Shown here: one piece after another, positions 34,841 through 45,529 of the stretch | Numbering within the stretch: position 1 is the first letter of the stretch | Layout: each line of letters opens with the position of its first letter | From: Phycomyces blakesleeanus NRRL 1555(-) | Lineage: Eukaryota > Mucoromycota > Mucoromycetes > Mucorales > Phycomycetaceae | Direction of reading: 5' to 3' | DNA length: 64,000 nt | Assembly: GCF_001638985.1 (NCBI RefSeq) | Contig: NW_017265141.1 | Coordinates: 1,109,001-1,173,000 of the forward strand | Position numbers and translations under genes: made by a program | Notes under the pieces: model-generated | Told to the model about the DNA's origin: nothing | The model's input: the letters and a program-made list of their open reading frames with translations, nothing else | The model's database searches: none

Positions 34841-35379
34841 CAGCAATTTCGCTCTCCAAGGAAACAATAAAATAAAATTAAAAACAGAAAAGAAATAGAA
34901 AAGTAAAAAAAAATAACAGTAGATCAAAATCGAAAATATAAAGTAATTATATACTCTACTAAAATTCTTGAATTAAAGTTCATTCTTTACACTTATACTG
35001 CTTATAGAATTTGCCGAGAGAAAATACTCCTTTAGGAGATTCTTACATTGGTTATCCCAAGAAATATACCCAGGTAACTTTTAATAGAAATTATTTCTAG
35101 CGGCTTATATAGCATAAAAGAGAATGTATCGTGTAGAACAAAGAAGACAAGGGCTTGGTGTTACTCTTGTTATTTTATCAAAATATTGAAATACCGGGAT
35201 ACTAACTCATTGAATAGAATATTAACACAGCCTCTTTCAGACCGTTATAGTCAAGAAATATTCTTAAAAGCAATTGTTTCCATGGTACAAACTTAAGCCC
35301 AATACACCATTTCCAAGAATTATTCTCATATTCCGAAAAATATTGCACCTCTTAAATTATTCTTTGGAATTAGATAATA
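34841..35379. promoter_or_regulatory. Upstream region of the kelch/TM gene
   Basis: AT-rich DNA containing the promoter side of the minus-strand kelch gene. No distinct site is recognised. Confidence 0.4.
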
Positions 35380-36093
35380 GGGACCTTGGACACATCATAT
35401 AAAATTTATTTAGACGGAGATTGTGCTCTTAAAAAGGAATAGTGTGTTTCAAAATCGCGTTATTTTATATGATATAAAAACATGATATAAAATATTTTAC
35501 ATCATATAAAAAGATGATATAAAATGTGTTGACCAATCATCTTTCGATATTTTATGCTGTTAAACTAACGATGACATAAAACTTGAAATAAAGAACAAAT
35601 TATGTTTTCAAGTAAGCATATAAAGAAGTCCATATAGCCCCAGCATTAGGTTTTTTCCCCTTTATTTGCGCAAGCATTCTACGTATACAAATATTAATTA
35701 ATATCTATTAGCTTTAATGTCTAAAAAATTAAACAGCTATTACAGTTTGAGGGTAAAAAGTAACAAACTTTGGTTCGCACTAATTACATGATTTTAAGTT
35801 CGTGAGTTTAGTAAATTAACATGGCCAATAATTTTTTTTTGTTTGTATGGAGCTGTGACAGGCTCAGATTTATTAAAGTTCTCTGAATGAGTAGGGCAAA
35901 AGAGAAAATTACAACATTTGTTTTGAGGGTTTATGGGGGTTATTTGATGTTTTTGGCTTTTACATGGCCAATAAATGCAATATCACACATTTTCATTGTA
36001 TATGGAAGCCTTGGATGTGAAACATGAGACCGTATAAAATTACATATATGGTTAAATGTTTCAAAAAAAATTATATGATGTGTCCAAGGTCCC
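35380..36093. mobile_element. Non-autonomous TIR element, 714 bp, TA-flanked
   Basis: Two perfect inverted repeats of 23 bp bound this unit: the left begins GGGACCTTGGACACATCATA at 35380, and its exact reverse complement ends at 36093. Each end abuts TA (35378-35379 and 36094-36095), as for Tc1/mariner-type insertions. The interior has no credible ORF. The inner TIR motif (ACATCATATAAAA and relatives) recurs several times between 35455 and 35530, partly as a near-palindrome. The TIR sequence is unlike that of the Tc1 copy at 29418. The perfect TIRs suggest recent mobilisation by a transposase elsewhere in the genome. Confidence 0.85.
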
Positions 36094-36323
36094 TAATATG
36101 CTAAAGGTGCTTACTATGGATGAAGAATTAAAGCAACAGACATTAAAATAAAAACCAAATACAGAAATTCTTGTACCTGATTTTACTCTACCACAAAGAT
36201 CTGAATTTCGATTTAATAGGCCGATCATCAATTTTTTGTAGGACAAAATATAGCGTTTAAAAGCTTAAATCAGCCACCTTCTGAAAGACAAAGTTATTGT
36301 TTTACTACCAAAAATAGCGAGAA
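36094..36323. other. Short spacer between the TIR element and the LINE
   Basis: 230 bp of AT-rich DNA. An antisense frame here has no recognisable product. Confidence 0.5.
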
Positions 36324-36337
36324 ACAATACGTGAAAT
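36324..36337. repeat. LINE target-site duplication, 3' copy
   Basis: ACAATACGTGAAAT, identical to 41793-41806. It is followed directly by the T-run that is the element's poly(A) tail read on the other strand. Confidence 0.93.
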
Positions 36338-36387
36338 TTTTTTTTGTATTGTTTATTAAAGAAATTTCATAGTCATGTGCTATCTAT

Positions 36388-39300
36388 CTAAAAGAGTGAG
36401 TCTTCTAATTCTATTTTTCTAATGTTTAAGGTAGCGATGGCAGCTATTCGGTTAGTGACAAAAGGAACATCATGGAAGATATGTTGGAAGTGAGCGTCCC
36501 AAATGGCCCCTATTGTGCATCCCAGAATACTATAGGCGGACACTGTGGTATTCTTGACTTCAACTGACATTGGAGAAGAAGGAAGGAGAAGGTGGTCAAA
36601 CGTAAGCGATGTGGGATATTCCAAGAACCGGGTTGCAATTTGATGCCAAATTAACTTTTTATGAGGGCATGCCCAGAATAGATGTTCATCATCTTCCAGT
36701 TCGCCACATAAAATGCATTGTGGGTCGTCTACAACCGTAACGTTATGGCTAAATAGCCGCTGCCTACTAGGAACCTTTCCATGCATCAATCTCCACCAGA
36801 TGGTGTAGATTCTAAGAGGAAGACGTGATTCCCAAAAGCTACGCCAGTGTACTGGTGCTGCATGCGGGAATGGGGGTGAGACTTGGGTGAGGGGCGGTCT
36901 TATGTGTGCACGGATCACTTGAGTAGAGAGATTGCGTATCCGTGGAACTTTTGGTATTCCAGAGGAAAGGAAGCCTTGAAAGTGGCGAGGTGGAGTCGGA
37001 AAGAAGGAGGCCATCACTGAGCCAGGCTCTCGCAATGGAGAAACTGTGAGCAGAGAGAACCACTCCTTCAGTCGGAGTTCACCGTGATCCAAAAGGGTAA
37101 ACAGCGTGTCTATGTTAGACCTGGCTCGTCTTCGTTCATACTGGTTGAGTCGACGTATGCATCCAAGAGTGTAGTCATATATGAATGCATTACATACACG
37201 TAGTTTACCGCAGGTAAAGAAGAGTGGTAGAGGATGAGATGCGGCCAGAATTGTGCTGAGAGGTAGCTCCTGTACAGTGACAGGATTTATAACAGTCCAG
37301 TCAAAGGAGAGAGGAATGGTTTTCATAGCACGGAAGATTGTAGGAAAGATACTAAAGGTGTTGAGGCGAGGTGACCGCAGCTCAGGAAACACCAGAGGAA
37401 GAAGTGGGTCGGTTGTATTGCAATACTGCCTTATAAGGTATGCCAGTATTTTGCCGGCGAAAGATAGTGGGGCGGTCTGATCGAGCAAGGGGAGGATCCA
37501 TCTGGTTTGCAGTAAGGAATATTGGGTCTGAGGATCCAGGACGCCAAGGCCGCCTTCTCGTCGTGGACGAGTGCATGAGTCAAATCTAACAAATGGGTAG
37601 CGTCCATGAGATAAAAATTTAATTACTTCTGAACGAAGTCTGCTTATGTCTGCCGTATTCACTGGAAGGATGCGTATTACATGCCATGCCCTACTCAGAA
37701 GAAGTGAGTTGGCGACTAGCCCTCTACCAAGAACCGAAAGGTTTCGCTGTGCTAAAAATCGTGCGTGGTTACGGATCTTTGTAATTACGTCTTCAAAAGC
37801 ACAGGATAGTTGAGCCTTTGAGCTGGTGAGAGGGTAACCGAGATATGTTATTGGCTGCGAGCTACGGCTATCATGCCATGAAGTTATTTCGTGGTTCTGC
37901 AGATGAGAATTCCAAGTCTGTTGTTCACGACCAGATAAGGAGACCGCGACTGTTTTATGTCTATTCATTCTGGCATTTGACGCACGGCCATATACCTGGA
38001 GCTGATCCATCAGGGTGTCGAGCTCGTCAGGCGTGTTCAAGAACACTACTACGTCGTCAGCATATGCTAAGAACTTAATAGGTGGTGGCTCGTCTATAGA
38101 CTGGGGCAATAAAGGGAGGCCATTTGAGATGACGAATCCTTTGAGTTGTTCGGTGGCAAGGATGGTGCGGATTAGAGGTTCGAGGGCCAGGTTGAAAAGA
38201 AGAGGGGAGAGTGGATCCCCTTGTCGCAAACCTCGCCCTTGTTTGATTGGAGCTGACAGATATCCGTTGATATTGACACAAAGTGTTGTGTCAAAGAAGA
38301 GGGCTGTGATGGCGAGAATGAAAGTGGAAGGAAACCCAAACCGAAGAAGGCATCGACGCAGGTACTCAGGGTGAACTCAATCGTAAGCCTTTTTTTGGTC
38401 AAGTAGTAAGCCGATTCCGGGTAGTTTGTATCTTTGAGCCGTATCCATGATTATTCTGGCGACTATTCCATTATCTGCAATGAACCTATTTCCCAAAAAC
38501 CCTGTTTGGTATGGGTTGATAGTGAGTTTCATCGCGGTTGGAAGGCGTGATGTGATAAGGCGAGTGAAGAGTTTGGCGTCAGCGCATATCAGCGATATAG
38601 GCCTCCAGTTGGACAATGAAGTAAGGTCTCCCTTTTTTGGCAGCAGAACAACCACGGACCGTTTCCATGATCGCGGAATTTCTTGACGTTGGAGAGCTAG
38701 GTTAAAGACTTTGACCATCAGGCCTTGGGCAAATTTGTGCTGGAATAGCCAACGAAGAAGTTCGTATGGTATACCATCTACGCCTGGGCTACTGCGAGTG
38801 GGGGAGTGATTAAGGGCTCTCAATATGTCCTCAGCATCCCATTCTGCCGTAATAGTCTCTCCCTCTTCGCTAGGTAGGTAGCTGGAATCTGGAATATTGG
38901 CCAACAGTGACTCGACGGTATTATCATCGATGGTTTCGGCAGCATACAAATCGGAATAGAAGGTGTGGGCGCATTTAACCAGACCATCTGGGGATTCGGT
39001 TAGGCCACCATTTTCTTGCAGTGCTCGGATGTTCTGTGCCTGTCGGCGTTCTTTCAAGCATCGGTAGAAGTAGGCATTTGAGCGTTCTCCATGTTCGCGC
39101 CACTTATGTCCTGATCGAAGTGCTAGGATGCGGGCATCAACTTCTTGTTGGCGGTCTATCTGACGCTCAACTTCAAGCAGCTGTTGATGGAGGACTGAGG
39201 AGGGATCGTCGTCTAGAGAGTTGGGAACGTATTCTTGTTCTTCTGTCAGTGGGATCGGTGAGGTGTGGGGTTCGTCCTCAATTCTATGACTTTGTGGTTG

Positions 39301-40386
39301 GCTAGTCCCTAAGTATTCCTGAGCTACCTCTCTGTTGGAGATATGTTGCGTATGCTGTGTGCGTGGACGACTGTGTGGGTTGCTTGGGTGTCTCGATTGT
39401 GAGTCACTTTGAGACTGACTGTGCAGCTGTGTTATTATAGCAGATCGTTGCTCCGCTAGTATCTTCTGCATAGTCTTGGCTTTGTTTCTAGCTTTACGAC
39501 TATGGTCTATAGCCATGGCTTTCAAATTAGCCTTTATCAGGTCCCATTGGATGTGAGGTGCTACATTAGGAATCTGTGTTTTTGCTGCATCAAGGAAGGT
39601 AGTCATTGTGTTGCAAAACTCTTTATCAGACAGGAGGTATGGGTTGAACCTCCAGATTCCAGGTCCATGCTGAGGTGACCCAATTGAAAGTTGGATGCTG
39701 ATACTGAAATGATCCGTCCAAGATCCGGCAACATATTCAACCACAGGAGAGTGTACTGATATCTTTAGGTCGTTTGTGACAAAAAGGAAATCGAGGGTTG
39801 ATCCAGTGGTGAATGTTGGGAGTGGCGTGCAGTTCACAGGAGTGATGGCGTCAAACCAATGGTGGGATAACCATTGGGTCCATGCGGTTGGAAGGGGTGG
39901 GGAGGAAGTGAGTCTTGTGTTGTAATTGAGATCTCCGAGTAACACACTTTTTGGAAGTGGTGGAGAACTAAAGGCTAGATAGTGATCTAGAAGAGAGTAG
40001 AAGAGAGGGCGTTGCTCTGGGTGGGCAGGTGCATAAATGACAAAGAAGTTGAGCGGGTCATGTATTTTATGGACGTGGTGAATTGTGGCAGTAAGCAGAC
40101 GGCCGTCTGTTAGGTGTGTGGGGTCGAAGGAGTTGAGATGTGGTTCTATATGGTATTCGGGGTTAAAGGAAACTAGACCACAGTGATGTGACCATGTGCT
40201 AGATTGAGCTTGAAGGAGTGTAGAGATGGATGATTGCGTATTTTCGGTGTCAGTGTGCGATTCTTGGATGGCGAGGATGTCATATTTTTGTTGTCTTATA
40301 TGGCGGGCGAAATGTCGACCAGAGGTGGTCAGCATCTTTTTTAAGCCTCTGCAGTTAAGCGAGGCAATTATTAGATGGTTAGACAT
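36388..40386 (-). pseudogene. LINE ORF2 (APE endonuclease, reverse transcriptase, zf-RVT) with one in-frame TGA
   Basis: A 1,332-codon frame broken only by TGA at 38379-38377. The N-terminus is an APE-type endonuclease (LIIASLNCRGLKK, DILAIQESH, SVLLGDLNYN, DFLFVTNDLKI). The reverse transcriptase has SPGVDGIPYELLRWLF, NWRPISLICADAKLFTRLI, GIGLLLDQKKAYD (stop here), RQGDPLSPLLFNLALEPLI and the catalytic FLAYADDVVVF. A C-terminal zinc finger of the zf-RVT kind follows (CILCGELEDDEHLFWACPHK). The stop sits in RT motif A just after KAYD, where related elements usually have Arg or a similar residue; CGA to TGA by one CpG transition is the simplest source. If the stop is not bypassed, the copy lacks RT activity. 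Confidence 0.92.
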
Positions 40387-40388
40387 AT

Positions 40389-41771
40389 TTACTGCCCTGA
40401 ACCATCAGCGACGATGGTCTTGTGGACAGCTGAAGGATCTGGGAAGAGTCCTTGGGTGGGTTTGTTGTTTCGGTTTCTTTTACCATTAATGATGAGAGTG
40501 GGGTCAACATCATTTCTCAGTCGGGACTTCCGGCCAGTCGCCTTGGGTGGGTTGGCCATAGCTTCATTAGTCATTATGGTGTCTTCATCACCTGCTATTC
40601 CTCCTTGTGCTTCTGTAGTCGGTCCGACTGTAATTTCGCTACTCTCAGTTATACCTTCGAGACTACGTTGTTGTTCTTCAACGAGGGCAATCTTGTCCTC
40701 AAGTGCATTTTCACTTTGCACAAGTGCCTCTTGCATCTTCGCATTTTCTCTGACTAGACGGGCCAGTTCTTCTTCAAGCTGGCGGTTGTTACCTCCATTC
40801 TCTGGTGAGATAACTTGAGGATCTTCTTGGCGTTGACGCTTACGTTCCTTCTCAATTGTTTCGTCAGGACATTGTGCCCGAATGTGGCCTGGCTTTTTAC
40901 AACCATAGCACAGGCGAGGGCTCTTCGTCCTCTTCTCACAGTTTGCTTTCTTATGGCCCTCTCCATGACAATAATTGCATGCCACAGGCATGTTCTGCCA
41001 CTTGGCATAAATCTCTCGTTCCCCACGAAAGTCAATCTTGTGTGTTAGGGGAATGTATTCAATCCCTTCCTTTGGAGCAGTGTCCAACATGACAAAGCCT
41101 TTGCCCCCAAACAATTGAAACTGAGGGTCCATATAAAGACCAATATGAATCACTCGACCGAAAAGGCCCATGACTTCTTGAACTTGAGGCTCTAATTTAT
41201 CTGCCCTGCGGAGAGGCAACTTATCAAGGTGTACGCGAAGGATGTTGCTATCCCCGCCAAATGTAGGGGTGGCTAAGAGAGTTTGGTGTCCAACGACAAC
41301 GCCCTCTGAACAAGCCCTGGGCACATCTTCAATAGTGTCAAATGAAATAATTGCTATATTTCTATCTCTACGGTCTTGACCCAGGGCCCCTACTACGCTA
41401 GGGCACTGGGACTTTAGGGCCTGAAAAAACTGGGCAGCGTCTAAGCCACTATCTGTGATGTCAAAAACAACAGCATTGTCTTCATTCGACGAAATCCACA
41501 TTTGGTTTGCCTTTTTCTGGGCTAATTCTGCTTTTGCAGAAGCATCATCAAAAATGGTTACTGGCTTTCCTCGGGCTATACGAGCCCAATTGCCGAAAAT
41601 TGGTACGGGTTTGGCAGATTGTGACAATGTCGACGATGAGATGTCAGAGGGGGAGACCGTGTGTAGATGGGTGGGCGAGCCATTAAGGCTAGGCTGAGGT
41701 GAAATCCGTGGGTTGTTGATCGTACTATGCATAGGATCAGGCGGATTTTGTCGTCCATTTGTTGTTATCAT
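40389..41771 (-). CDS. LINE ORF1, gag-like protein with two CCHC zinc knuckles
   Basis: 460-residue RNA-binding protein of the LINE. The start at 41771 (MITTNGRQNPPDPMHST) is chosen because the element begins at 41792; the in-frame ATG at 41870 lies in host DNA beyond the target-site duplication. An RRM-like central region (ILRVHLDKLPLRRADKLEPQ) leads to two CCHC knuckles (CNYCHGEGHKKANC and CYGCKKPGHIRAQC). A coiled coil follows (EEELARLVRENAKMQEALVQ). Such ORF1 proteins coat the LINE RNA. The TAA is two bases upstream of the ORF2 ATG, so ORF2 may be made by reinitiation. Confidence 0.92.
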   Translation of the reverse strand: MITTNGRQNPPDPMHSTINNPRISPQPSLNGSPTHLHTVSPSDISSSTLSQSAKPVPIFGNWARIARGKPVTIFDDASAKAELAQKKANQMWISSNEDNAVVFDITDSGLDAAQFFQALKSQCPSVVGALGQDRRDRNIAIISFDTIEDVPRACSEGVVVGHQTLLATPTFGGDSNILRVHLDKLPLRRADKLEPQVQEVMGLFGRVIHIGLYMDPQFQLFGGKGFVMLDTAPKEGIEYIPLTHKIDFRGEREIYAKWQNMPVACNYCHGEGHKKANCEKRTKSPRLCYGCKKPGHIRAQCPDETIEKERKRQRQEDPQVISPENGGNNRQLEEELARLVRENAKMQEALVQSENALEDKIALVEEQQRSLEGITESSEITVGPTTEAQGGIAGDEDTIMTNEAMANPPKATGRKSRLRNDVDPTLIINGKRNRNNKPTQGLFPDPSAVHKTIVADGSGQ

Positions 41772-41792
41772 TTTTCTTTTTTGGAAGCAACC

Positions 41793-41806
41793 ACAATACG
41801 TGAAAT
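41793..41806. repeat. LINE target-site duplication, 5' copy
   Basis: ACAATACGTGAAAT, identical to 36324-36337. It marks the exact 5' end of the element. Confidence 0.93.
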
Positions 41807-42896
41807 AATGAAGCATAAAATTAGTTTGATTTCTGTATTTATTTTTGGAGCAGTGGTCCCTAAAAAACATAGTAAGACATGTTAAATAAATGAGGCGCCA
41901 CAGATATACTTATGGAAACATGATTCAACACGAGCATGTGCCTTCAATAGACGCATATATAAAGAAATCAAATAACAAACAAAATATTGCAAGCCTAAAC
42001 TTTAAATTTATACACAATTTATTTAAGGCAGAGCAAGGTATATATTAAGATATATTTTCCCTAGATATTTTATGAGCTAGAGCCCATCTTAACCTTAATA
42101 TATGATCTACTACTTCTCCATGACAGTCGTAGTATTTTCGGACGTCGACTCTAGCATAACAGAAAGGCAGTATACGTATAGATATTATTTATAGAACCTT
42201 TAATAAACATTATATTTCAGTTATCTCAAAAACTTCCATTCTTTAGCCTCAAAGAATCTTTTATAAAAATATTGTTTTTATCTGTCTGGGCAGCTTACAT
42301 TTTATTTTAATAGAATTGTTACATATTTTTCCTATTTAAAAGTACTTCAAAGTTCACCTTCTACTTGGGCTTTCTTATTTCGTAAACTCCATTTAGAAAG
42401 CCAATAAAAAGCAAAATATGTTTTTATTCGTCTGTGTTCACTTGTCCTTTTTGTTCTGAAAAGCTGTAATTAACCAATACTGGGGTGCTTTACCAGCTCT
42501 CAATTTTTCAATTTGCAGAATGATATAGTTAAAATATTGGCAAATAATAGTCAATATATAAAAATAGCTGATGAGCACTATTGGATTTCTTTTTGCTCAT
42601 AGCTGTTATATATCTGTTTTGTGATGACAAGTGCTTATTCTTATTTTGAGCACAATTCTGCTATAAAATGCTTATAAGTGTTAGAGGTTTCAATAAAGAG
42701 CAAATAAGTAAAAGTAATAAAAAACAACTTTCAAGTAACATATATCCTAATTGCATTCTATAAAATATTTACATGCAAAGCTGATGAGTCTATAATCTTA
42801 ATATATAAGCATATAAACTTGAAGTTTAGGTGTTTATTGAATTAGATGATATAAATTTTATAGTAACGAAATCCAATTATTTTTTGTTTTAAACAA
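41807..42896. other. AT-rich gene-free DNA
   Basis: 1.1 kb with no gene, terminal repeat or RNA that I can support. The string GGTCCCTA at about 41853 resembles the end of the 35380 element, but no partner end was found. Confidence 0.5.
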
Positions 42897-42898
42897 TA

Positions 42899-43320
42899 GA
42901 GAACCCGTTGTCGAGTGAAAATTCTAAATTTTCACTCACTTTTGCTTTACGCGGCGATTGAAATTCCAATGAAAAGATGTAAAATTTTACTGAGGGAGGC
43001 CATTTAGTAATGAAATGGAGTGAAAAATTGGGAGTTTTCTAGTTTTTCACTCCATTTCATCACCAAGTTTTTATTAAGAATTGAGCTTGTTTCTTTACCT
43101 TCAAACGTAAACATAATATAGTCAAGAGTCGTCTCTATATATCTACTTAAGAGAAAAAGTCTTGGAAAGCCAAGTTTATTAAGATGTATCTCTCTTATGT
43201 TTGTCACAGTACTTATGTTTTTATCAACTGTGGTTGAGTTTTTTCTTTTTTTTTTGACTGGGTTTCACCAATAATTCTTTTTTAGCAGTCTTTGAAAATA
43301 TCACATCCCAACGGGTTCTC
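42899..43320. mobile_element. Hairpin MITE-like element E1, 422 bp, TA-flanked
   Basis: Perfect 12-bp terminal inverted repeats (GAGAACCCGTTG at 42899, CAACGGGTTCTC ending 43320) are flanked by TA on both sides. Inside are a palindrome at 42913-42937 (11-bp arms GAGTGAAAATT, 3-nt loop) and a hairpin at 43010-43060 (18-bp perfect arms starting ATGAAATGGAG, 15-nt loop). Between them lie core blocks TTTACGCGGCGATTGAAATT, CCAAT and GGAGGCCATTTAGT that are shared with the element at 44330. There is no credible ORF. It probably depends on a transposase elsewhere. Confidence 0.85.
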
Positions 43321-43322
43321 TA

Positions 43323-44327
43323 ATTGAATCATTAAAATATAAACCTTTATAACCGGTAAAATATTCTATTTTATTATATTTATTACTATCCAAATTCCAT
43401 TGTAATTCAAATACCTGTTGTAAGGATTGATTTATAATGTATTAGAGCAAAGTATACATGCACATGATGCGAAACAGCTCCTAAGACTGTTAATCTGCCT
43501 GGGTTATTAACAAGCATAAAGCAGAGTTTAGTTTTTGAGTGTGCATTCACTCAATTGTGGTGTGTATACCAAATTTATGATATAAATTCCAGCCATCTTT
43601 TTTTTACGATCGCACGTTGGGTTTATTTGATAGAAGATGTGTTAAAATCAATCGCATTTTACTGTTGTGCTTTAATAGAAAAATAGCTTTATAATAATAA
43701 AGATTTCTCGAACACCCAAGGCATCACTATCTGCTTTTCTTCCTCTCTGTTCGGTAGTTCTCAAGCTGTTTTGCTAAGAAGCACAAAACGACTTATTTAA
43801 ATACTTATATCATTTGGTTAGCTCGCTTAAATACACATATAAACTAACATTGGGCATTTCTGAAGCTTCCTGCTATTTAAGATAGCATCTTTCTTATATT
43901 CTATTAAGTTCTCGACAAAATATAATACGTATAATTATATTTATTTAATTCTAGTAACACGTTACATATGCCTTTAATACCCTAGGCGACCTAAATATAT
44001 CATATCTTTCCATATCTTCTTTGTATTAATTATGTACAAACTGATTCAAGGCATGTTCCTGGGAAAAGCAGAATAGTTACTGTTGGCATAGAAAGCAATT
44101 GAAAAGATTATAAAAGCTTGTAACAATAAACCCCAGCCGTGCTCTCACATTATTACTTAGCTTATCTTTATTATTCTTAAATATCAAAATAAGCGCAGTT
44201 TATCCAAACATATTGAAAATATCCTACTACTTAATCAATTTTATTAATTATCAAAATATCTATATAAATTTGGAAAGATGAAAACAATAAAAGTCGATCT
44301 TTACACTTCATTTCTTTTCTCTATCTT
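43323..44327. other. AT-rich gene-free DNA
   Basis: 1 kb with no supportable gene. A small hairpin TTGAGTG/CACTCAA with a 6-nt loop occurs near 43534-43553. Confidence 0.5.
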
Positions 44328-44329
44328 TA

Positions 44330-44628
44330 GAGAGGGTGTCTTCGAGCCTGTATTGCAAACGTTTGCAAATTTTTATTTTACGCGGTGAATTAAATTCCAA
44401 TATTTGTTTTGCAAATTTCATGGTGGAGGCCATTTAGTGAGCATTTGAAGCCAAAAGTTAGGGATTCCCTGATTTTTGACTTCAAATTCTCACTAAATGT
44501 CTAGTAAAAGTTGGGCTTATTTTTCCCACTTCAAAACAAAATTTATGATAGCCAGTAGCCTATTCTTCATACTAGAGAAGGGGACAACTCAGAGAAAATT
44601 TGAAAATATTGTCCCTACGGACTTTCCT
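44330..44628. mobile_element. Hairpin element E2, related to E1, about 300 bp
   Basis: Starts after TA with GAGAGGGTGTCTTCGAG, resembling the start of E1 (GAGAACCCGTTGTCGAG). It carries a 16-bp perfect palindrome (TTGCAAACGTTTGCAA, 44353-44368), core TTTACGCGGTGAATTAAATT then CCAAT, and GGAGGCCATTTAGT. A large hairpin follows (arms 44432-44456 and 44474-44498, 23 of 25 paired). The right end (TTGAAAATATTGTCCCTACG) aligns with the right end of E1 but lacks an intact terminal repeat, so the end coordinate is approximate. Confidence 0.72.
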
Positions 44629-44680
44629 TGGTTTAAATTGCCCAGACTTTTACCATTTTTACTTTTGCCCCGGGACACTT

Positions 44681-44741
44681 CTAGGGATATTCTGGCAGAA
44701 ATGACCGTAAATTAGGGAAAATTCAGCCAGAATATCCCTAG
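44681..44741. repeat. Inverted repeat with 16-bp perfect arms
   Basis: CTAGGGATATTCTGGC at 44681-44696 and its exact complement at 44726-44741, separated by 29 nt. The TA pairs near its ends could mark a very small TIR element or the end of a nested one. Confidence 0.85.
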
Positions 44742-45026
44742 CATGAAAACAATGTTTTTAGTGTCTGAAAGTGATCTGATAAATAGGATAACATATATTT
44801 TTTCCACGTAATTTCTAAATTATAAAAGCTAACAGACTAAACAAGCTATAAACTAATCATCTGTCAATGGAGACTTGATTAATTAAAAAATCAAGGCTCT
44901 AAAATAAAAAACTGATCTTTTCAAGCTCTATACTTTACCATTCCAACAGAATAATATTAGTCGACATAATCTAGCTTATATAAAGTTAAAAGTCTATCTG
45001 TGATATATTTTTTTCTAACGAATCAA

Positions 45027-45215
45027 TCAGTGGCTTAATAAAATAGCAACCTCAGAAAGAGTAAACTGGAACTCTTCCTTGTATGTATTATCAAAAAGAG
45101 CTGTCAGATGAAGGCACTCATAAGTATCTCTCTTCTTAGAAGTGGTATATCGAGTGCTTTTAGGACCCAAATAATAGCCGTATATAACAGGAGTGATAGT
45201 AAACGTGGCGTTTTT
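45027..45215 (-). pseudogene. Coding-like fragment, unidentified
   Basis: A 62-codon stop-terminated frame follows a good splice acceptor (TTTAACAG). It reads like a real terminal exon (TPVIYGYYLGPKSTRYTT, EEFQFTLSEVAILLSH). No start or upstream exon could be found nearby, so it is probably a relic. No family is recognised. Confidence 0.3.
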
Positions 45216-45529
45216 CTGTTAAATGAGATAAATGAAGAGGAAAGAAGTATAAATAGAGGATATGTTATCTAATGGAAAAAGTGTGGCTGCTAAAAAATAA
45301 AGATTGGACAAACCCAGTAAAAAACAAAGCACTCCGGCAGCAGTTATGGAAACTTATCAATTGATGAGAACATCATACTGTGTCAAATATAAGAAAAATA
45401 AATCTTCATAAATTTCAATCTTTTTTTTTTTTTTTAAATAAATTTGACCTTTAGAAATTAAATTAATTAAATAACTATACAATAGGCCCTCCTGGCCACC
45501 CTATACCTTAATTTGAGAGCGAGAGAATA

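Larger units (their letters stand above)
36338..41792 (-). mobile_element. Full-length non-LTR (LINE) retrotransposon, 5455 bp
   Basis: The element runs on the minus strand between two identical 14-bp copies of ACAATACGTGAAAT (36324-36337 and 41793-41806), the mark of target-primed reverse transcription. At its 3' end is a short A-tail (T-run at 36338-36345). At its 5' end only about 21 nt precede the ORF1 ATG at 41771. It carries two ORFs, a gag-like ORF1 and an endonuclease/reverse-transcriptase ORF2. The intact duplication suggests a recent insertion. Clade (L1-, Tad- or Zorro-like) cannot be set without a tree. Base composition is visibly more GC-rich than the flanks. Confidence 0.95.

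Noticed and set aside
29525..41771. RIP-type mutation as the cause of both transposon stops
   Set aside because: TGG to TGA is a CpC-context change on the other strand and CGA to TGA is CpG; neither is the CpA context of classical RIP, and each frame has only one lesion.
41772..41870. Upstream ATG extending LINE ORF1 by 33 residues
   Set aside because: It lies outside the target-site duplication, in host DNA.
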